Shown: positions 1 to 8,742 of the stretch, one piece after another | Position numbering within the stretch: the first letter of the stretch is position 1 | Layout: each line of letters begins with the position of its first letter | Assembly: GCF_005871085.1 (NCBI RefSeq) | Contig: NZ_VAUP01000038.1 | Location: 124,001 to 188,000, forward strand | DNA from: Xanthobacter autotrophicus | GTDB taxonomy: Bacteria; Pseudomonadota; Alphaproteobacteria; Rhizobiales; Xanthobacteraceae | Direction of reading: 5' to 3' | DNA length: 64,000 nt | The notes under the pieces: generated by a model | Told to the model about the DNA's origin: nothing | Databases searched by the model: none | The model's input: only the letters and a program-made list of their open reading frames with translations | Made by a program: the position numbers and the translations under genes

Positions 1-181
1 TCTCCCGCTTGCGGGGGAGGGCAGGGAGGGGGCTGCGGCGCATCCGCCCTCACCGGTGCTTGGGGATGAAGAGGGCCTGCCCCCTCCCCAACCCTCTCCC
101 GCACGAAGCCGGATGTTTCCGGCTTCGGCCTTTCGGTGCCGAACTCGGCAACAGCCGAGTTCGGGCGGGAGAGGGGGCGCG
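1..181. repeat. mosaic palindromic intergenic repeat
   Basis: The window opens in non-coding DNA made of nested inverted repeats. The arms CTCCCGC and GCGGGAGAG flank inner hairpins (GAAGCCGG...CCGGCTTC near 105-128 and GAACTCGG...CCGAGTTC near 139-162). The same arms recur near 8743, 14457, 35218 and 44572, so this is a dispersed element and not a gene-specific terminator. It lies just downstream of nrtA; no gene is visible between it and the window edge. Confidence 0.75.
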
Positions 182-187
182 CCGTGC

Positions 188-1540
188 TCAGGCCTCGACG
201 CGCTTGATGCCGAGGCTTTTCAGGTAGGCCTGCGGATCGGCGGGATCGAAGACCTTGCCGTCGAAGAAGGTTTCCTTGCCGCGCGAGGTGCCGGCGGGAA
301 TATCCGCGGCGGCGACGCCGAGTTCCTTGGCGGCCTCGCGCCAGATGTCCTCGCGGTTCACCTTGTTGACGAGGGCGTTGATGTCGGTGGAGGGCTCGAA
401 CTTGCCCCAGCGGATGTCCTCGGTGATGAACCAGGCGTCGTGGCTCTTGAAGGGATAGGACGCATGGTCCTTCCAGAACTTCATGTACTGGTCGGTGCCC
501 TTCTCAACCCGGCCGTTGCCGTAATTGATGTCGCCCTTCAGGCGGCCGATGATGTCGGCGACGGGCACATTGAACCATTGGCGCTTGCCGACGATCTCGG
601 CCAGCTCCTGCTTGTTTTCCATCTTGTCGCACCACTGCTGGGCTTCCATCACCGCCTTGAGGATGGCCCGCGTGGTGTTGGGGTTCTTCTCCACGAAGTC
701 GGCGCGCATGCCGAGCGCCTTCTCGGGGTGGTTCTTCCAGATCTCGCCGGTGGTGCAGGCGGTGAAGCCGATGCCCTGGTTCACCAGCTGCTCGTTCCAC
801 GGCTCGCCCACGCAGAAGGCATCCATGGTGCCCACCTTCATGTTGGCCACCATCTGCGGCGGCGGCACCACGATGGTGGAGACGTCCTTGTCCGGATCGA
901 TGCCGGCGCTGGCCAGCCAGTAGCGGATCCACAGATCGTGGGTGCCACCGGGGAAGGTCATGGCGACTTTGACTTCCTTGCCGTCGGCCCTCTTCTTGGC
1001 GAAGGCGGCCTTCAGCGCGCTGGCGTCGGTGGTGACCTTGAGGTCCTTGTATTCGTTGGAAACCGAGACGGCCTGGGCGTCGAGGTTGAGGCGCGCCAGG
1101 ATGACCATGGGGGTGGGCACGTTGTTCTGTGTCACCTTGCCGGCGGAGATCAGGTAGGGCATGGGCGAAAGGATGTGCGCGCCGTCGATGCCGTTTTTCT
1201 CGCCGCCGAGCACGAGGTTGTCGCGGGTGGCGCCCCAGGAGGCCTGCTTGTTGACTTCCACGTCCGGCACGCCGTGCTTGGCGAAGAAGCCCTTCTCCTT
1301 GGCGATGACCAGCGGCGAGGCGTCGATGAGGGCGATATAGCCCAGGATCGCTTTGGTGGTTTCCGGCGCGGCTGCATAGGCGGACGGCACGCCGCCGGGG
1401 AAGGCCATGCGCACGGCGTCGAACAGCGCGGCGGTGCCCAGCGTGGCCGCCGTGCCCTTCAGCAGCGAGCGGCGGGACATGCCTTCGGCGGCGGGAGACT
1501 GGGTCGTCGCAGCAGACTTGGTCTTCGAAGCGTCGCTCAT
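188..1540 (-). CDS. nrtA: nitrate ABC transporter substrate-binding protein (NrtA/CmpA family)
   Basis: This 450-residue protein is the periplasmic nitrate-binding component of an NrtABC-type importer. A twin-arginine signal (SRRSLLKG at about residues 23-30, then a hydrophobic stretch ending near AYA-AAP) predicts export in folded form. The family core is present: YIALIDASPLVIAKEKG at the N-terminus, then FPGGTHDLWIRYWLA, VVPPPQMVANM and VGEPWN. The ATG is preceded by AGAGGA. The permease and ATPase genes would be expected further left but lie outside the window. Its leader carries a sigma-54 promoter, two ANTAR-type hairpins and a terminator, so expression should respond to nitrogen status and nitrate through NasS-NasT. 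The family also contains bicarbonate binders; the NasST context favours nitrate. Confidence 0.9.
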   Translation of the reverse strand: MSDASKTKSAATTQSPAAEGMSRRSLLKGTAATLGTAALFDAVRMAFPGGVPSAYAAAPETTKAILGYIALIDASPLVIAKEKGFFAKHGVPDVEVNKQASWGATRDNLVLGGEKNGIDGAHILSPMPYLISAGKVTQNNVPTPMVILARLNLDAQAVSVSNEYKDLKVTTDASALKAAFAKKRADGKEVKVAMTFPGGTHDLWIRYWLASAGIDPDKDVSTIVVPPPQMVANMKVGTMDAFCVGEPWNEQLVNQGIGFTACTTGEIWKNHPEKALGMRADFVEKNPNTTRAILKAVMEAQQWCDKMENKQELAEIVGKRQWFNVPVADIIGRLKGDINYGNGRVEKGTDQYMKFWKDHASYPFKSHDAWFITEDIRWGKFEPSTDINALVNKVNREDIWREAAKELGVAAADIPAGTSRGKETFFDGKVFDPADPQAYLKSLGIKRVEA

Positions 1541-1585
1541 CTTGGTTCCTCTGGATCGGCGGACGGCGCAGAGGGGACCCGAAAC

Positions 1586-1641
1586 AAAAAAAGCCGCAGG
1601 ACATCACGACCGGCCCAGAGGCCATCGGTGTCAGCGGCTTT
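1586..1641 (-). terminator. intrinsic terminator in the nrtA leader
   Basis: Read on the minus strand, AAAGCCGC pairs with GCGGCTTT and is followed at once by a run of seven T. The long loop holds a smaller GGCC/GGCC hairpin. It lies between the ANTAR-type hairpins and the nrtA start codon, the arrangement expected for a leader terminator that NasT must override. Read-through by antitermination is inferred, not shown. Confidence 0.75.
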
Positions 1642-1648
1642 GCTGCGG

Positions 1649-1664
1649 GTCCCGTCATTGGGAC
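1649..1664 (-). promoter_or_regulatory. second ANTAR-type hairpin (P2) of the nrtA leader
   Basis: On the minus strand the sequence is GTCCC-AATGAC-GGGAC: a five-base-pair perfect stem closing a six-base loop with A at position 1 and G at position 4. That loop pattern is the known signature of ANTAR protein targets. It follows the first hairpin after 13 bases and precedes the terminator. Confidence 0.75.
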
Positions 1665-1677
1665 GATTTTATGGGGG

Positions 1678-1699
1678 GCGCGATCCTCGTTGACCGCGC
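1678..1699 (-). promoter_or_regulatory. first ANTAR-type hairpin (P1) of the nrtA leader
   Basis: On the minus strand GCGCGGTC and GATCGCGC form an eight-pair stem with one G-U wobble, closing the loop AACGAG, again with A1 and G4. It starts a few bases after the transcription start predicted from the sigma-54 promoter. The pair P1-P2 is the two-hairpin target recognised by NasT/EutV-type antiterminators. Confidence 0.75.
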
Positions 1700-1712
1700 T
1701 TGGGGATTACCA

Positions 1713-1730
1713 ATGCAAACGGCGGGCCAA
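1713..1730 (-). promoter_or_regulatory. sigma-54 promoter of nrtA
   Basis: On the minus strand TTGGCCCG-CCGT-TTGCAT matches the -24/-12 consensus: GG and GC are separated by exactly ten bases. Transcription should start near 1702-1704, directly ahead of hairpin P1. Sigma-54 control fits nitrogen-regulated nitrate uptake driven by NtrC. Confidence 0.75.
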
Positions 1731-1835
1731 GAGGCGGGGAGGGGTTATGTGTTTGAAATTACACTATTTATGACATGGTGAAAATTCAGGCATCAGCAAT
1801 TCCTGCCCTGTGACTGCGCAGCGGTGCGATGCACT

Positions 1836-1852
1836 TGCATTCAAATTGTGCG
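1836..1852. promoter_or_regulatory. possible NtrC enhancer site
   Basis: TGCATTCAAATTGTGCG resembles the NtrC site TGCA-N9-TGCA with one end mismatch, and lies about 120 bases upstream of the sigma-54 promoter, a usual enhancer distance. A second partial match (GTGCGATGCAC) begins at 1824. The call rests on spacing and half-site similarity only. Confidence 0.4.
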
Positions 1853-1971
1853 CTGCGGTGGGTGCGAAGCGGGCAGCGTCGAAACGGTTTGTAGCGGTCT
1901 TTAAGTGTTCCAGGACCGTCATGGCCGGGCCTGACGGCGGAGTGACACGGCCAAAGGTCCTGCCTGTGCGG

Positions 1972-3105
1972 CTAGCTCCCGCCCCCAAGGAACGCCCGCG
2001 CATCGAACACGGCGCCGAACTGGGTGGCGACGCAATCGGGCTCCGGATGCTTCACCGGCACCGGGCCCACAGCCGCATCGAAGATGTCCGGCCGGTACAC
2101 GCCCATGGCTTCGCGCGCCGCGTCGGCGGCGAACTCGCCCTGTCCGGCGGCGACGATCTGGGCATACATCCACAGGGCATGGTCGCGCTCGGGCCGGTTG
2201 GCGCCGTCGCGGTTGAGCACCAGATAGTCCGGATGGGCGCGCAGCCGGCCGCCGGGCGCCGAATGCAGACGGCCGTCCAGGGTGCGTTTCAGCACGTCGG
2301 CGGGCAGGTTGAGGTGGCGCGGCTCGCCGAGCAGCCGGGCGAGGTCGTCGTGGTTGGCCGGGTCCTCGCACCAGCGGGCGGCGGCGTAAAGCGCGCGCAC
2401 CAGGCGGTGCAGCAGCTCGGGCTCGGCATTGGCGAAGCGGGCATGCACCCCCAGCACCTTTTCCGGCACCCAGCCGAAGATCTCCGCGCCCAAGACCGCG
2501 ATGCGCCCCACGTCCGCCTCCACCGCCACCGAATTCCAGGGCGAGCCCACGGAAAAGCCGTGGATGAGCCCGCCGCGCAGGCTCTCGGCCATGAACGGCG
2601 GCGGCACCACCACGAAGCGCACGTCGCGGTCCGGATCGATGCCGCCGCCGGTCAGGAAGTGGCGCAGCAGATAGGTGTGGGTGGAGAAGGCATAGACCGA
2701 GGCGAAGGTGAGCGGGTCACGCCCCTCGGCCTTGCGCTGGCGCACTACCTTGCCCAGCGCCTGCGCCGCGCCGGGGGCGGTTGAGAGGTCTTCCCCCACC
2801 TCGGCCATGGCAGCGTAGACGTGCTTGTCGATGGTGACGGCGCTGCCGTTGAGATTGAGCGCGAACGGCACCACCAGCGGCACCCGCACATGGCCGAGGC
2901 CGAGCGAGGAAGCGATGGCCAGCGGGCCCAGCATGTGGGCGCCGTCGAGCAGGCCCACATTCACCTTGTCGCGGATGTTGGCCCAGGACACCTCCTTGTG
3001 CAGCTCGATCTCGATGCCCTCCGCCATGGCGAAGCCGCGCTCGGCGGCGGCGATCAGCACCGCCGCGTCGGTGAGGGGGATGAACCCCATGGCGAGCCGT
3101 CTCAT
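1972..3105 (-). CDS. nasS: NasS nitrate sensor (cytoplasmic NrtA-like protein)
   Basis: A 377-residue relative of NrtA that lacks any signal peptide: it begins directly with MGFIPLTDAAVLIAAAERG and keeps VVPPPFMAES and VGSPWN. In the family, signal-less NrtA-like proteins beside an ANTAR regulator are NasS, which binds nitrate or nitrite in the cytoplasm and holds NasT inactive when nitrate is absent. The gene overlaps nasT by four bases (ATGA), so the two are translationally coupled. The next gene on the same strand is nrtA, whose leader carries the predicted NasT target. Confidence 0.85.
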   Translation of the reverse strand: MRRLAMGFIPLTDAAVLIAAAERGFAMAEGIEIELHKEVSWANIRDKVNVGLLDGAHMLGPLAIASSLGLGHVRVPLVVPFALNLNGSAVTIDKHVYAAMAEVGEDLSTAPGAAQALGKVVRQRKAEGRDPLTFASVYAFSTHTYLLRHFLTGGGIDPDRDVRFVVVPPPFMAESLRGGLIHGFSVGSPWNSVAVEADVGRIAVLGAEIFGWVPEKVLGVHARFANAEPELLHRLVRALYAAARWCEDPANHDDLARLLGEPRHLNLPADVLKRTLDGRLHSAPGGRLRAHPDYLVLNRDGANRPERDHALWMYAQIVAAGQGEFAADAAREAMGVYRPDIFDAAVGPVPVKHPEPDCVATQFGAVFDARAFLGGGS

Positions 3106-3692
3106 CGCAGGAGCTCCGCGGCGGTGATGATGGACTGGGCGATGTCGGCGATGCGCTTCTTCTCGTTCATGGCGGTGCGGCGCAAAAGGCCGTAGGCGGT
3201 TTCCTCGTCGATGCCCTTCATCTTCATGAGGATCATCTTGGCGCGGTCCACCACCTTGCGCTCTTCCAGCTGGCTTTTCGCCTCCTCCAGCTCCGCCTTG
3301 AGCCGGGCAAAGGCGCGGAAGCGGGAGATGGTGGTCTCCAGGATCGGCTTCACCCGGTCCTTGCGCAGGCCGTCCACCACATAGGAGGCGACGCCGGCCT
3401 CGATGGCATCCTCGATGGTCTTCGAGTCGGTCTGGTCCACGAACATGGCGATGGGGCGCTTCACTTCGCGGCTCACCTGGAACATCTGCTCGATGGTGTC
3501 GCGGGAAGGGTCCTCGAGGTCGATGAGGATCACGTCCGGGTCGATGGCGTAGATGCGCTCGAGCAGGTTGGTGCGCCCGGTGATGCGCAGCACGTTCTGG
3601 AAGCCGGCCTCCTTCAGGCCTTCCTCCAGAATGGCGGCGCGGACGGGGCTTTCGTCCACGATCACGATCCGCAGCGAGAGATCATTCGCCAT
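3102..3692 (-). CDS. nasT: NasT ANTAR-domain antiterminator
   Basis: A 196-residue response-regulator-like protein. The N-terminal half is a receiver (IVIVDESPVR; the central acidic residue sits in VILIDLEDPS). The C-terminus is an ANTAR RNA-binding domain with DRAKMILM and the helix around EETAYGLLRRTAM. The start chosen is MANDLSLRI at 3692; an in-frame upstream Met at 3737 would add a proline-rich stretch outside the domain. NasT binds paired hexaloop hairpins in leader RNA and prevents termination; such a leader lies in front of nrtA about 1.5 kb away. Released from NasS by nitrate, by family knowledge. Confidence 0.9.
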   Translation of the reverse strand: MANDLSLRIVIVDESPVRAAILEEGLKEAGFQNVLRITGRTNLLERIYAIDPDVILIDLEDPSRDTIEQMFQVSREVKRPIAMFVDQTDSKTIEDAIEAGVASYVVDGLRKDRVKPILETTISRFRAFARLKAELEEAKSQLEERKVVDRAKMILMKMKGIDEETAYGLLRRTAMNEKKRIADIAQSIITAAELLR

Positions 3693-3874
3693 GAGGGTCC
3701 GGAGCATTGGCAGGTGCGGCGGGACGGAGCCGCGCACCTCACCTCACCCGCCGGGACCGGCAAGGTCAAGCCTTCCGGACACCGCCGGCGTGGACCTTGA
3801 CGCAATCGCGCTCTAGAACGCGGGCGAATGCGGCGTCGCGCCGCGCGTCGGGTGCATGGGCCGAGGTTCCTGGG

Positions 3875-5470
3875 ATGATGGTGAGCGTGGAGGCGGGCGA
3901 GCGGCGAAGGAGCACCGTGGCGCTGCGATGCCTCATCTTCCTCATCGTGGTGCTGCTCGCCACCGCCGTCATGGTTGCCCAGCAGCTGGGGGCCGGCGCC
4001 TATGTGGCGGAGCTTGGCAGCACCGATCCCGACGAGGCGCGCCATTTCGTCACCGCCCTCATGGTGGCGGACCATGCCGCCGCCGGCTTTCCCGCACCAA
4101 GCGCCTTCGCGGCGGACTATGCCCTCAACGCCCCGCAGGCGCTGCCGCTCGCCCGGCTGACCCTGTTCCATGGACTGGCGGGCGGTTGGCTGGCGCTGTT
4201 GACGCCCACCACGCCGGCCGCCCTGCTGCTGCCGGCGGTGCTGGCCGCGCTGCTCGTGGTGAGCGCGGGCTGGGCCACGGCGCGGGCGGCGGGGGTGCTG
4301 CCGGCGGTGGCGGTGGGCTTCGTGCTCGCAGCTTTGCCGCTGCTGCGGGAGGCGAGCTTCGTGCTGGGCCTCGATCTGCCGCTGGCCCTGGTCACGCTGT
4401 TGTCCGCCTTGGCCTTCGGCCGCCACATGCGGCTGGGCACCAGGGCCTCCGCCGCTGTGTTCGCCGCCACCGGGGCGGTGAGCGTGCTCATGGCACCAGC
4501 CGGAGCGGTGGTGGTGCTGCTGCCGCCGCTAGCGGCGCTGATGGCCGGGCGGCTCGATGTGATGCGGCGGGCGCGTGTGCTCGTGCCGCTCGCGGGCCTC
4601 GCCCTGCTGGCGCTGGCGGTGGCCCTCGCCGCCGGCCGGCTGCCGCCGGTGGTGACGGCCGAGGGGCCGGCGCAGGTCTGGCAGACGTTGCGCGCCGTCT
4701 TCGGCACCCTGCCGCTGGCCTGCGCGGCGGCCGGCTTCGTCTTCACCGTCTTCGACGGCTGGCGGCGGGATGAGGATGCGGTGGACCCGGCCGCGCTGGC
4801 GCCGGTGGCGGCGCTGGTGCCGGCTTTCGCCCTTGCCTTCGGGCTGGGCGCCGGCCGGGGCGTGGCGCTGGATGCCGTCGTGTTGCTGGCGCCGGTGGCC
4901 ATGCTGGCGGCGTTCGGTGCCATGCGGCTCATCGGCCTTGTGGTGTCGGGCTGGGGAACCATCCGGGAACTGGCGGTGGCGCTCATGCTGCTGCTCGCCG
5001 CCATGCCGGGCCTGCTCCAGCAGGTGCGCAAGGGCGCCATCGGCATGGATGCGGCGGCGGAAGCCTTCCTCGCCCGCGATGCGGTGCCCCCGGTGATCGT
5101 CGTCGCCGGCGATGCGCGGGGCGAGGCGGCGCTGGGCGCCGCCATCGCCCAGCGCGACCGCGCCCGCCGCAGCTTCGTATTGGACGCGAGCCGTCTTTCC
5201 GCCCCCACCCCTGAAGAGCTTCTCGCCGCCTTTGATGCCATGGGCGCTGCCGCCCTCGCGGTGGAGACGCGGGAGACCGGGGCAGTGCCCGCCAGCCGGG
5301 TGGCGCAGGCGACGGTCGCCGCCTTTCCGGACCGGTTCAGGGTCATCGGCACCTTCCCGCGGGCGGACGGGCGGGGCGAGGTGGTGCTTTACGCCTTCTC
5401 CCGCGCCGCGCCCGCGCCTTCGGACCCTGCCCCTGTTCTGCGCCGCCTCTCGGCGCCGGCCCAGCCCTGA
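3875..5470 (+). CDS. multi-pass membrane protein, glycosyltransferase GT-C-like
   Basis: About 531 residues with a transmembrane helix near the N-terminus (LIFLIVVLLATAVMVAQQ), then a loop with DPDEARHFVTALMVAD and a long series of hydrophobic helices, ending in a soluble C-terminal part. An acidic motif in the first outside loop followed by many helices is the layout of ArnT/PMT-type (GT-C) lipid-linked sugar transferases. I recognise the architecture, not a specific family member. The start is one of two adjacent ATG codons at 3875/3878. It precedes two soluble glycosyltransferase-like genes by 8 bases, so the three probably act together on a surface glycan. Confidence 0.6.
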   Translation: MMVSVEAGERRRSTVALRCLIFLIVVLLATAVMVAQQLGAGAYVAELGSTDPDEARHFVTALMVADHAAAGFPAPSAFAADYALNAPQALPLARLTLFHGLAGGWLALLTPTTPAALLLPAVLAALLVVSAGWATARAAGVLPAVAVGFVLAALPLLREASFVLGLDLPLALVTLLSALAFGRHMRLGTRASAAVFAATGAVSVLMAPAGAVVVLLPPLAALMAGRLDVMRRARVLVPLAGLALLALAVALAAGRLPPVVTAEGPAQVWQTLRAVFGTLPLACAAAGFVFTVFDGWRRDEDAVDPAALAPVAALVPAFALAFGLGAGRGVALDAVVLLAPVAMLAAFGAMRLIGLVVSGWGTIRELAVALMLLLAAMPGLLQQVRKGAIGMDAAAEAFLARDAVPPVIVVAGDARGEAALGAAIAQRDRARRSFVLDASRLSAPTPEELLAAFDAMGAAALAVETRETGAVPASRVAQATVAAFPDRFRVIGTFPRADGRGEVVLYAFSRAAPAPSDPAPVLRRLSAPAQP

Positions 5471-5478
5471 GCTGTCCC

Positions 5479-6405
5479 ATGCGCGATCTCGCCGATTATT
5501 CGCTCAAGGACTGGCTGGCAGGCGCCCCGTTGGCCCATCGCCTGCGGCGCGCCCGCAACCGGGTCGTGGACCTTGTCTATGCGCGTCGGCAGGCGGACGG
5601 GCAGGCGGCGCTGGTGGCGAGGCTGAAGGCCGAGCGCGCCCCCGCCATGGCCTTCACCGTGGCCTTCAACATGCCCGAGGCCATCGACTTGCTCGCGCAG
5701 GCCATGGCCCGCTTCCTGCCCGGAACGCCGCTGGTGGTGTGCGACAATTCCACTGATCCCGCCGCCCGCGCCGCCATTGCGGCCTTGTGCGCGGAGCGGG
5801 ACATCGCCTATTGCCCGCTGCCGCCCTCGCCCTATCGCGGCGGGCGCAACGGCTCGCGCTCCCATGCGGTGGCGCTGAACTGGATCTGGGCCAACCTCGT
5901 GCGCCCGGCGGCGCCGCCGGTGGTGGCCTTGCTCGACCACGATCTCCTCCCGCTTCAGGCCGACGACCTGACGGCCCGCGTCGCCGCCCAGCCCTGCTAC
6001 GGCATGGCGCGCCATGGCGAGGGCAATGGGGCCTGGTATCTTTGGCCGGGGTTCAGCGTGTTCAATTACAAGGCGGTGCAGGCCCTGCCGCTGGACTTCG
6101 GCACCGACACCCCGCTCACCCTTGACACCGGTGGGCAGAACTGGAACGTCCTCTACCGCCGTCTCGACCGGGACGCTTTGGCGTTTGCCGAAACCCGCAC
6201 CGTGTTCGTCGCCGATCCCGGCACGGGGACGGGGGAGGACCACCTGCTGGTGGACGGATGGCTGCATGCCGGCGGCGCCGGCCATGGCACGCGCGGACGG
6301 GCCTTCGACACGGTGGCGCGCGCCTTCGCGGCGGACCCGGACGGTCTTCTCGCCCGGCTGCGCGCGGGCGCGGACGCCACCACCGCATCGGGAGCAGCCA
6401 CATGA
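5479..6405 (+). CDS. GT-A-like glycosyltransferase, first of two tandem paralogues
   Basis: 308 residues, no signal peptide. Features of a nucleotide-sugar GT-A fold are visible: AFTVAFNMPEAIDLL, LVVCDNSTDP around residues 86-94, and LLDHDLLPL with an acidic DHD at about 153-155 where DxD metal-binding motifs usually sit. WYLWPGFSVFNYK and DTGGQNWNVLYR are shared word for word or nearly so with the next gene. No substrate can be assigned. It follows the membrane protein closely and overlaps the paralogue by four bases (ATGA), so the genes form an operon. Confidence 0.65.
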   Translation: MRDLADYSLKDWLAGAPLAHRLRRARNRVVDLVYARRQADGQAALVARLKAERAPAMAFTVAFNMPEAIDLLAQAMARFLPGTPLVVCDNSTDPAARAAIAALCAERDIAYCPLPPSPYRGGRNGSRSHAVALNWIWANLVRPAAPPVVALLDHDLLPLQADDLTARVAAQPCYGMARHGEGNGAWYLWPGFSVFNYKAVQALPLDFGTDTPLTLDTGGQNWNVLYRRLDRDALAFAETRTVFVADPGTGTGEDHLLVDGWLHAGGAGHGTRGRAFDTVARAFAADPDGLLARLRAGADATTASGAAT

Positions 6406-7310
6406 GCGGGTCTGAAGGGCACAAGCGGGCCGGCCTGTCCGGCATGGTCGCCGCGCTGCCGGGCCTGCATTGGCTCAACCACGCGCGCTACGCGCTGATG
6501 GACCGCCTCTATCGTGGGCGCCCGGCCGAAGGGCAGGCCGAGGTGGTGGAGGCGCTGAGCCGCCGCCGCGACGGCGCATTGGCCCTGACCATTGCCTACA
6601 ATGTGCCGGAGGCGGTGGCGCTGCTGGCCGATTCCATGGCGCGCTTCGCCCCCGGCACGCCGCTGCTGGTCTGCGACAATTCCACCGAGCCGGAGGCGCG
6701 GCGGGCGCTTGCCGCCATCGCGGCTGACAAGGGGCTCTATTACCTCGCCTTGCCGCCGGCGCCCTTCGTGCGGGTGCGCACCGCGCGCTCCCACGCCGCC
6801 GCCGCCAACTGGGTGTTCCACAACGTGCTGCGCAAGGTGAAGCCGCGCGTGTTCGCCATGCTCGACCATGATTTGGTGCTGCTGAAGCCCACCGACCTTG
6901 CCGCTCTGGTGGCGCGTCAACCGGTCTATGGCCTCCAGCGTTGGAGCAGCCGGGTGAAGGCCTGGTACCTGTGGCCGGGCTTTTCCATCTACGACGGCAG
7001 CCTTGTGGCGAAGCCGCTGGATTTCGGCCCCGACCGGCTGTTGGGCACCGACACCGGCGGGCGCAACTGGCATGTGCTGTTCCGCAAGCTGGACGTGAAG
7101 GGCTTCGCGTGGCCGCACGCGCGTTCGGTGCGGGTGCCCTCGCCCGAGGGGCGCTGGAGCGAGCCGAAGATGCTGCTGGATGCCTGGCTGCATGTGGGCG
7201 GCGCCAGCTATCGCGGCGGCGAGACCGCGCTGGCCGAGATCCGCCGCGCCTTCGATGCCGATCCGGACGGCCTGTTCGCGCGCCTGCGGGACGACGCACC
7301 GGCGCAGTGA
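6402..7310 (+). CDS. GT-A-like glycosyltransferase, second of two tandem paralogues
   Basis: 302 residues, clearly a duplicate of the preceding gene: LTIAYNVPEAVALLA, LLVCDNSTEPEAR, MLDHDLVLL (DHD at about 155-157), WYLWPGFSIYD and DTGGRNWHVLFRKLD align along the whole length. The start at 6402 overlaps the upstream stop. Divergence is even along the protein, so the duplication is old, and both copies keep the acidic motif and are probably active. Acceptor and donor are unknown. Confidence 0.65.
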   Translation: MSGSEGHKRAGLSGMVAALPGLHWLNHARYALMDRLYRGRPAEGQAEVVEALSRRRDGALALTIAYNVPEAVALLADSMARFAPGTPLLVCDNSTEPEARRALAAIAADKGLYYLALPPAPFVRVRTARSHAAAANWVFHNVLRKVKPRVFAMLDHDLVLLKPTDLAALVARQPVYGLQRWSSRVKAWYLWPGFSIYDGSLVAKPLDFGPDRLLGTDTGGRNWHVLFRKLDVKGFAWPHARSVRVPSPEGRWSEPKMLLDAWLHVGGASYRGGETALAEIRRAFDADPDGLFARLRDDAPAQ

Positions 7311-7337
7311 CACCAGGCGCCGCGCGGGCCCGAAACG

Positions 7338-7369
7338 AAAAAACGCCCCCGGGCGGTCCCGGAGGCGTT
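7338..7369 (-). terminator. intrinsic terminator after rplS
   Basis: On the minus strand AACGCC-T-CCGGG pairs with CCCGG-G-GGCGTT and runs into six T residues, 47 bases beyond the rplS stop. It ends the rimM-trmD-rplS transcript; the plus-strand reading has no T run. Confidence 0.8.
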
Positions 7370-7415
7370 GAATACGTGACGCTTCAGGCGGCGGATGCCG
7401 GCCTTGAGGCTCTGC

Positions 7416-7838
7416 TCACTCGGCGGCGGTGGGAGCGGGGGCCGACTTGCCACCCTTCTTGATCTTGCCGTCGGCGGTGCGGTCCTGACGCTCGGCGATA
7501 CGAGCCGACTTGCCACGGCGATCGCGCAGGTAATAGAGCTTGGCGCGGCGCACCTTGCCGCGGCGGACCACCTTGATGGAATCGATCAGCGGCGCATAGA
7601 CCGGGAACACGCGCTCCACGCCCTCGCCGTAGGAAATCTTGCGGACCGTGAAGCTCTCGTTGATGCCGCCGCCGGACCGCGCGATGCACACGCCTTCATA
7701 GGCCTGCACGCGCGAGCGCTCGCCTTCCACGACCTTCACGTTCACGATAATGGTATCGCCGGGCTGGAAGTCCGGGATGGCACGCTTTTCGGCGAGTTTC
7801 GCCGCCTGCTCGGCTTCGAGCGTCTGGATGATGTTCAT
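7416..7838 (-). CDS. rplS: 50S ribosomal protein L19
   Basis: 140 residues with the L19 signature throughout: [45 protein letters not shown] and the basic [11 protein letters not shown]. The C-terminus has an extra Lys/Ala-rich tail (about residues 118-140), common in alphaproteobacteria. L19 sits at the 30S-50S interface. It is the last gene of the rimM-trmD-rplS group and is followed by a good terminator. Confidence 0.97.
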   Translation of the reverse strand: MNIIQTLEAEQAAKLAEKRAIPDFQPGDTIIVNVKVVEGERSRVQAYEGVCIARSGGGINESFTVRKISYGEGVERVFPVYAPLIDSIKVVRRGKVRRAKLYYLRDRRGKSARIAERQDRTADGKIKKGGKSAPAPTAAE

Positions 7839-7943
7839 GTCGCCAACCTTTTTGCAGCCACCGGTTCGGCAAAACGCCCCGGTGCCACGTTGTGTCGTTT
7901 TAAGTTAAGGGACGCGGCTCCATAGCCGAGAAATAGGGCCGTG

Positions 7944-8660
7944 TCATTCCCTTTCCTTCATGGTCCCGTCATGCGGGAGAAGATCCGGCCGCCGCGCGCG
8001 GGTGACGGCGAGGGATTGGGCATGGCGCCAGCGGGCGACGCGGGCGTGATCGCCTGAGGTCAGCACGTCCGGGATGGGTTCGCCCTCGAACAACTGCGGG
8101 CGGGTGTATTGCGGATATTCCAGCAGGCCGGCGGAAAAGCTCTCCTCGGTGCCGCTTTCCGCCTTGCCCATGACGCCGGGAATGAGCCGCACGCAGGCAT
8201 CGAGCAGAAGCAGCGCCGCTGCCTCGCCGCCGGACAGCACGACGTCGCCGACGCAGATTTCCTCAAGGTTGCGGGCTGAGACGATGCGCTCGTCCACCCC
8301 CTCGAAGCGCCCGCACAGGATCACCGCGCCGGGGCCTTCCGACAAAGCGCGCACCCGTGCCTGGGTGAGGGGCGCGCCGCGCGGGGTCATGAGCAGGCGG
8401 GGCCGGGGATCATGAGGCGGGGAGACCGCATCGATGGCGCGGGCCAGCACATCGGCGCGCATGACCATGCCCGGGCCGCCGCCGGCGGGGGTGTCGTCCA
8501 CCGAGCGGTGCTTGTCGAGGGCATGGTCGCGGATCTGCACCGCCTCCAGCGCCCACAGCCCCTTCTCCAGCGCCCGGCCGGCCAGGGCATGGCCGAGGGG
8601 GCCGGGAAACATCTCCGGATAAAGGGTGAGGATGCTGGCGCGGAAGGTCGGGGACGTCAT
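7944..8660 (-). CDS. trmD: tRNA (guanine-37-N1)-methyltransferase
   Basis: 238 residues from [10 protein letters not shown]. The SPOUT knot motifs are present: [27 protein letters not shown] and [19 protein letters not shown]. TrmD methylates G37 of tRNAs that read CNN codons and prevents frameshifting. A longer reading frame runs upstream to 8801, but that part is a translated copy of the dispersed palindromic repeat, so the Met at 8660 is the start. Confidence 0.95.
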   Translation of the reverse strand: MTSPTFRASILTLYPEMFPGPLGHALAGRALEKGLWALEAVQIRDHALDKHRSVDDTPAGGGPGMVMRADVLARAIDAVSPPHDPRPRLLMTPRGAPLTQARVRALSEGPGAVILCGRFEGVDERIVSARNLEEICVGDVVLSGGEAAALLLLDACVRLIPGVMGKAESGTEESFSAGLLEYPQYTRPQLFEGEPIPDVLTSGDHARVARWRHAQSLAVTRARRPDLLPHDGTMKERE

Positions 8661-8742
8661 GGCGCCGTGATGGGGGAGGGGGGCGCCTGAGTCAAACGGG
8701 GGGCCGTAACAATGCTGCTGCTCCGACTGGGCGCGGTGGAAA

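Noticed and set aside
56-1693. 545-codon open frame on the plus strand across nrtA
   Set aside because: It is antisense to a gene with a complete family pattern; it runs through repeat DNA and has no recognisable domain. Long antisense frames are common at this GC content.
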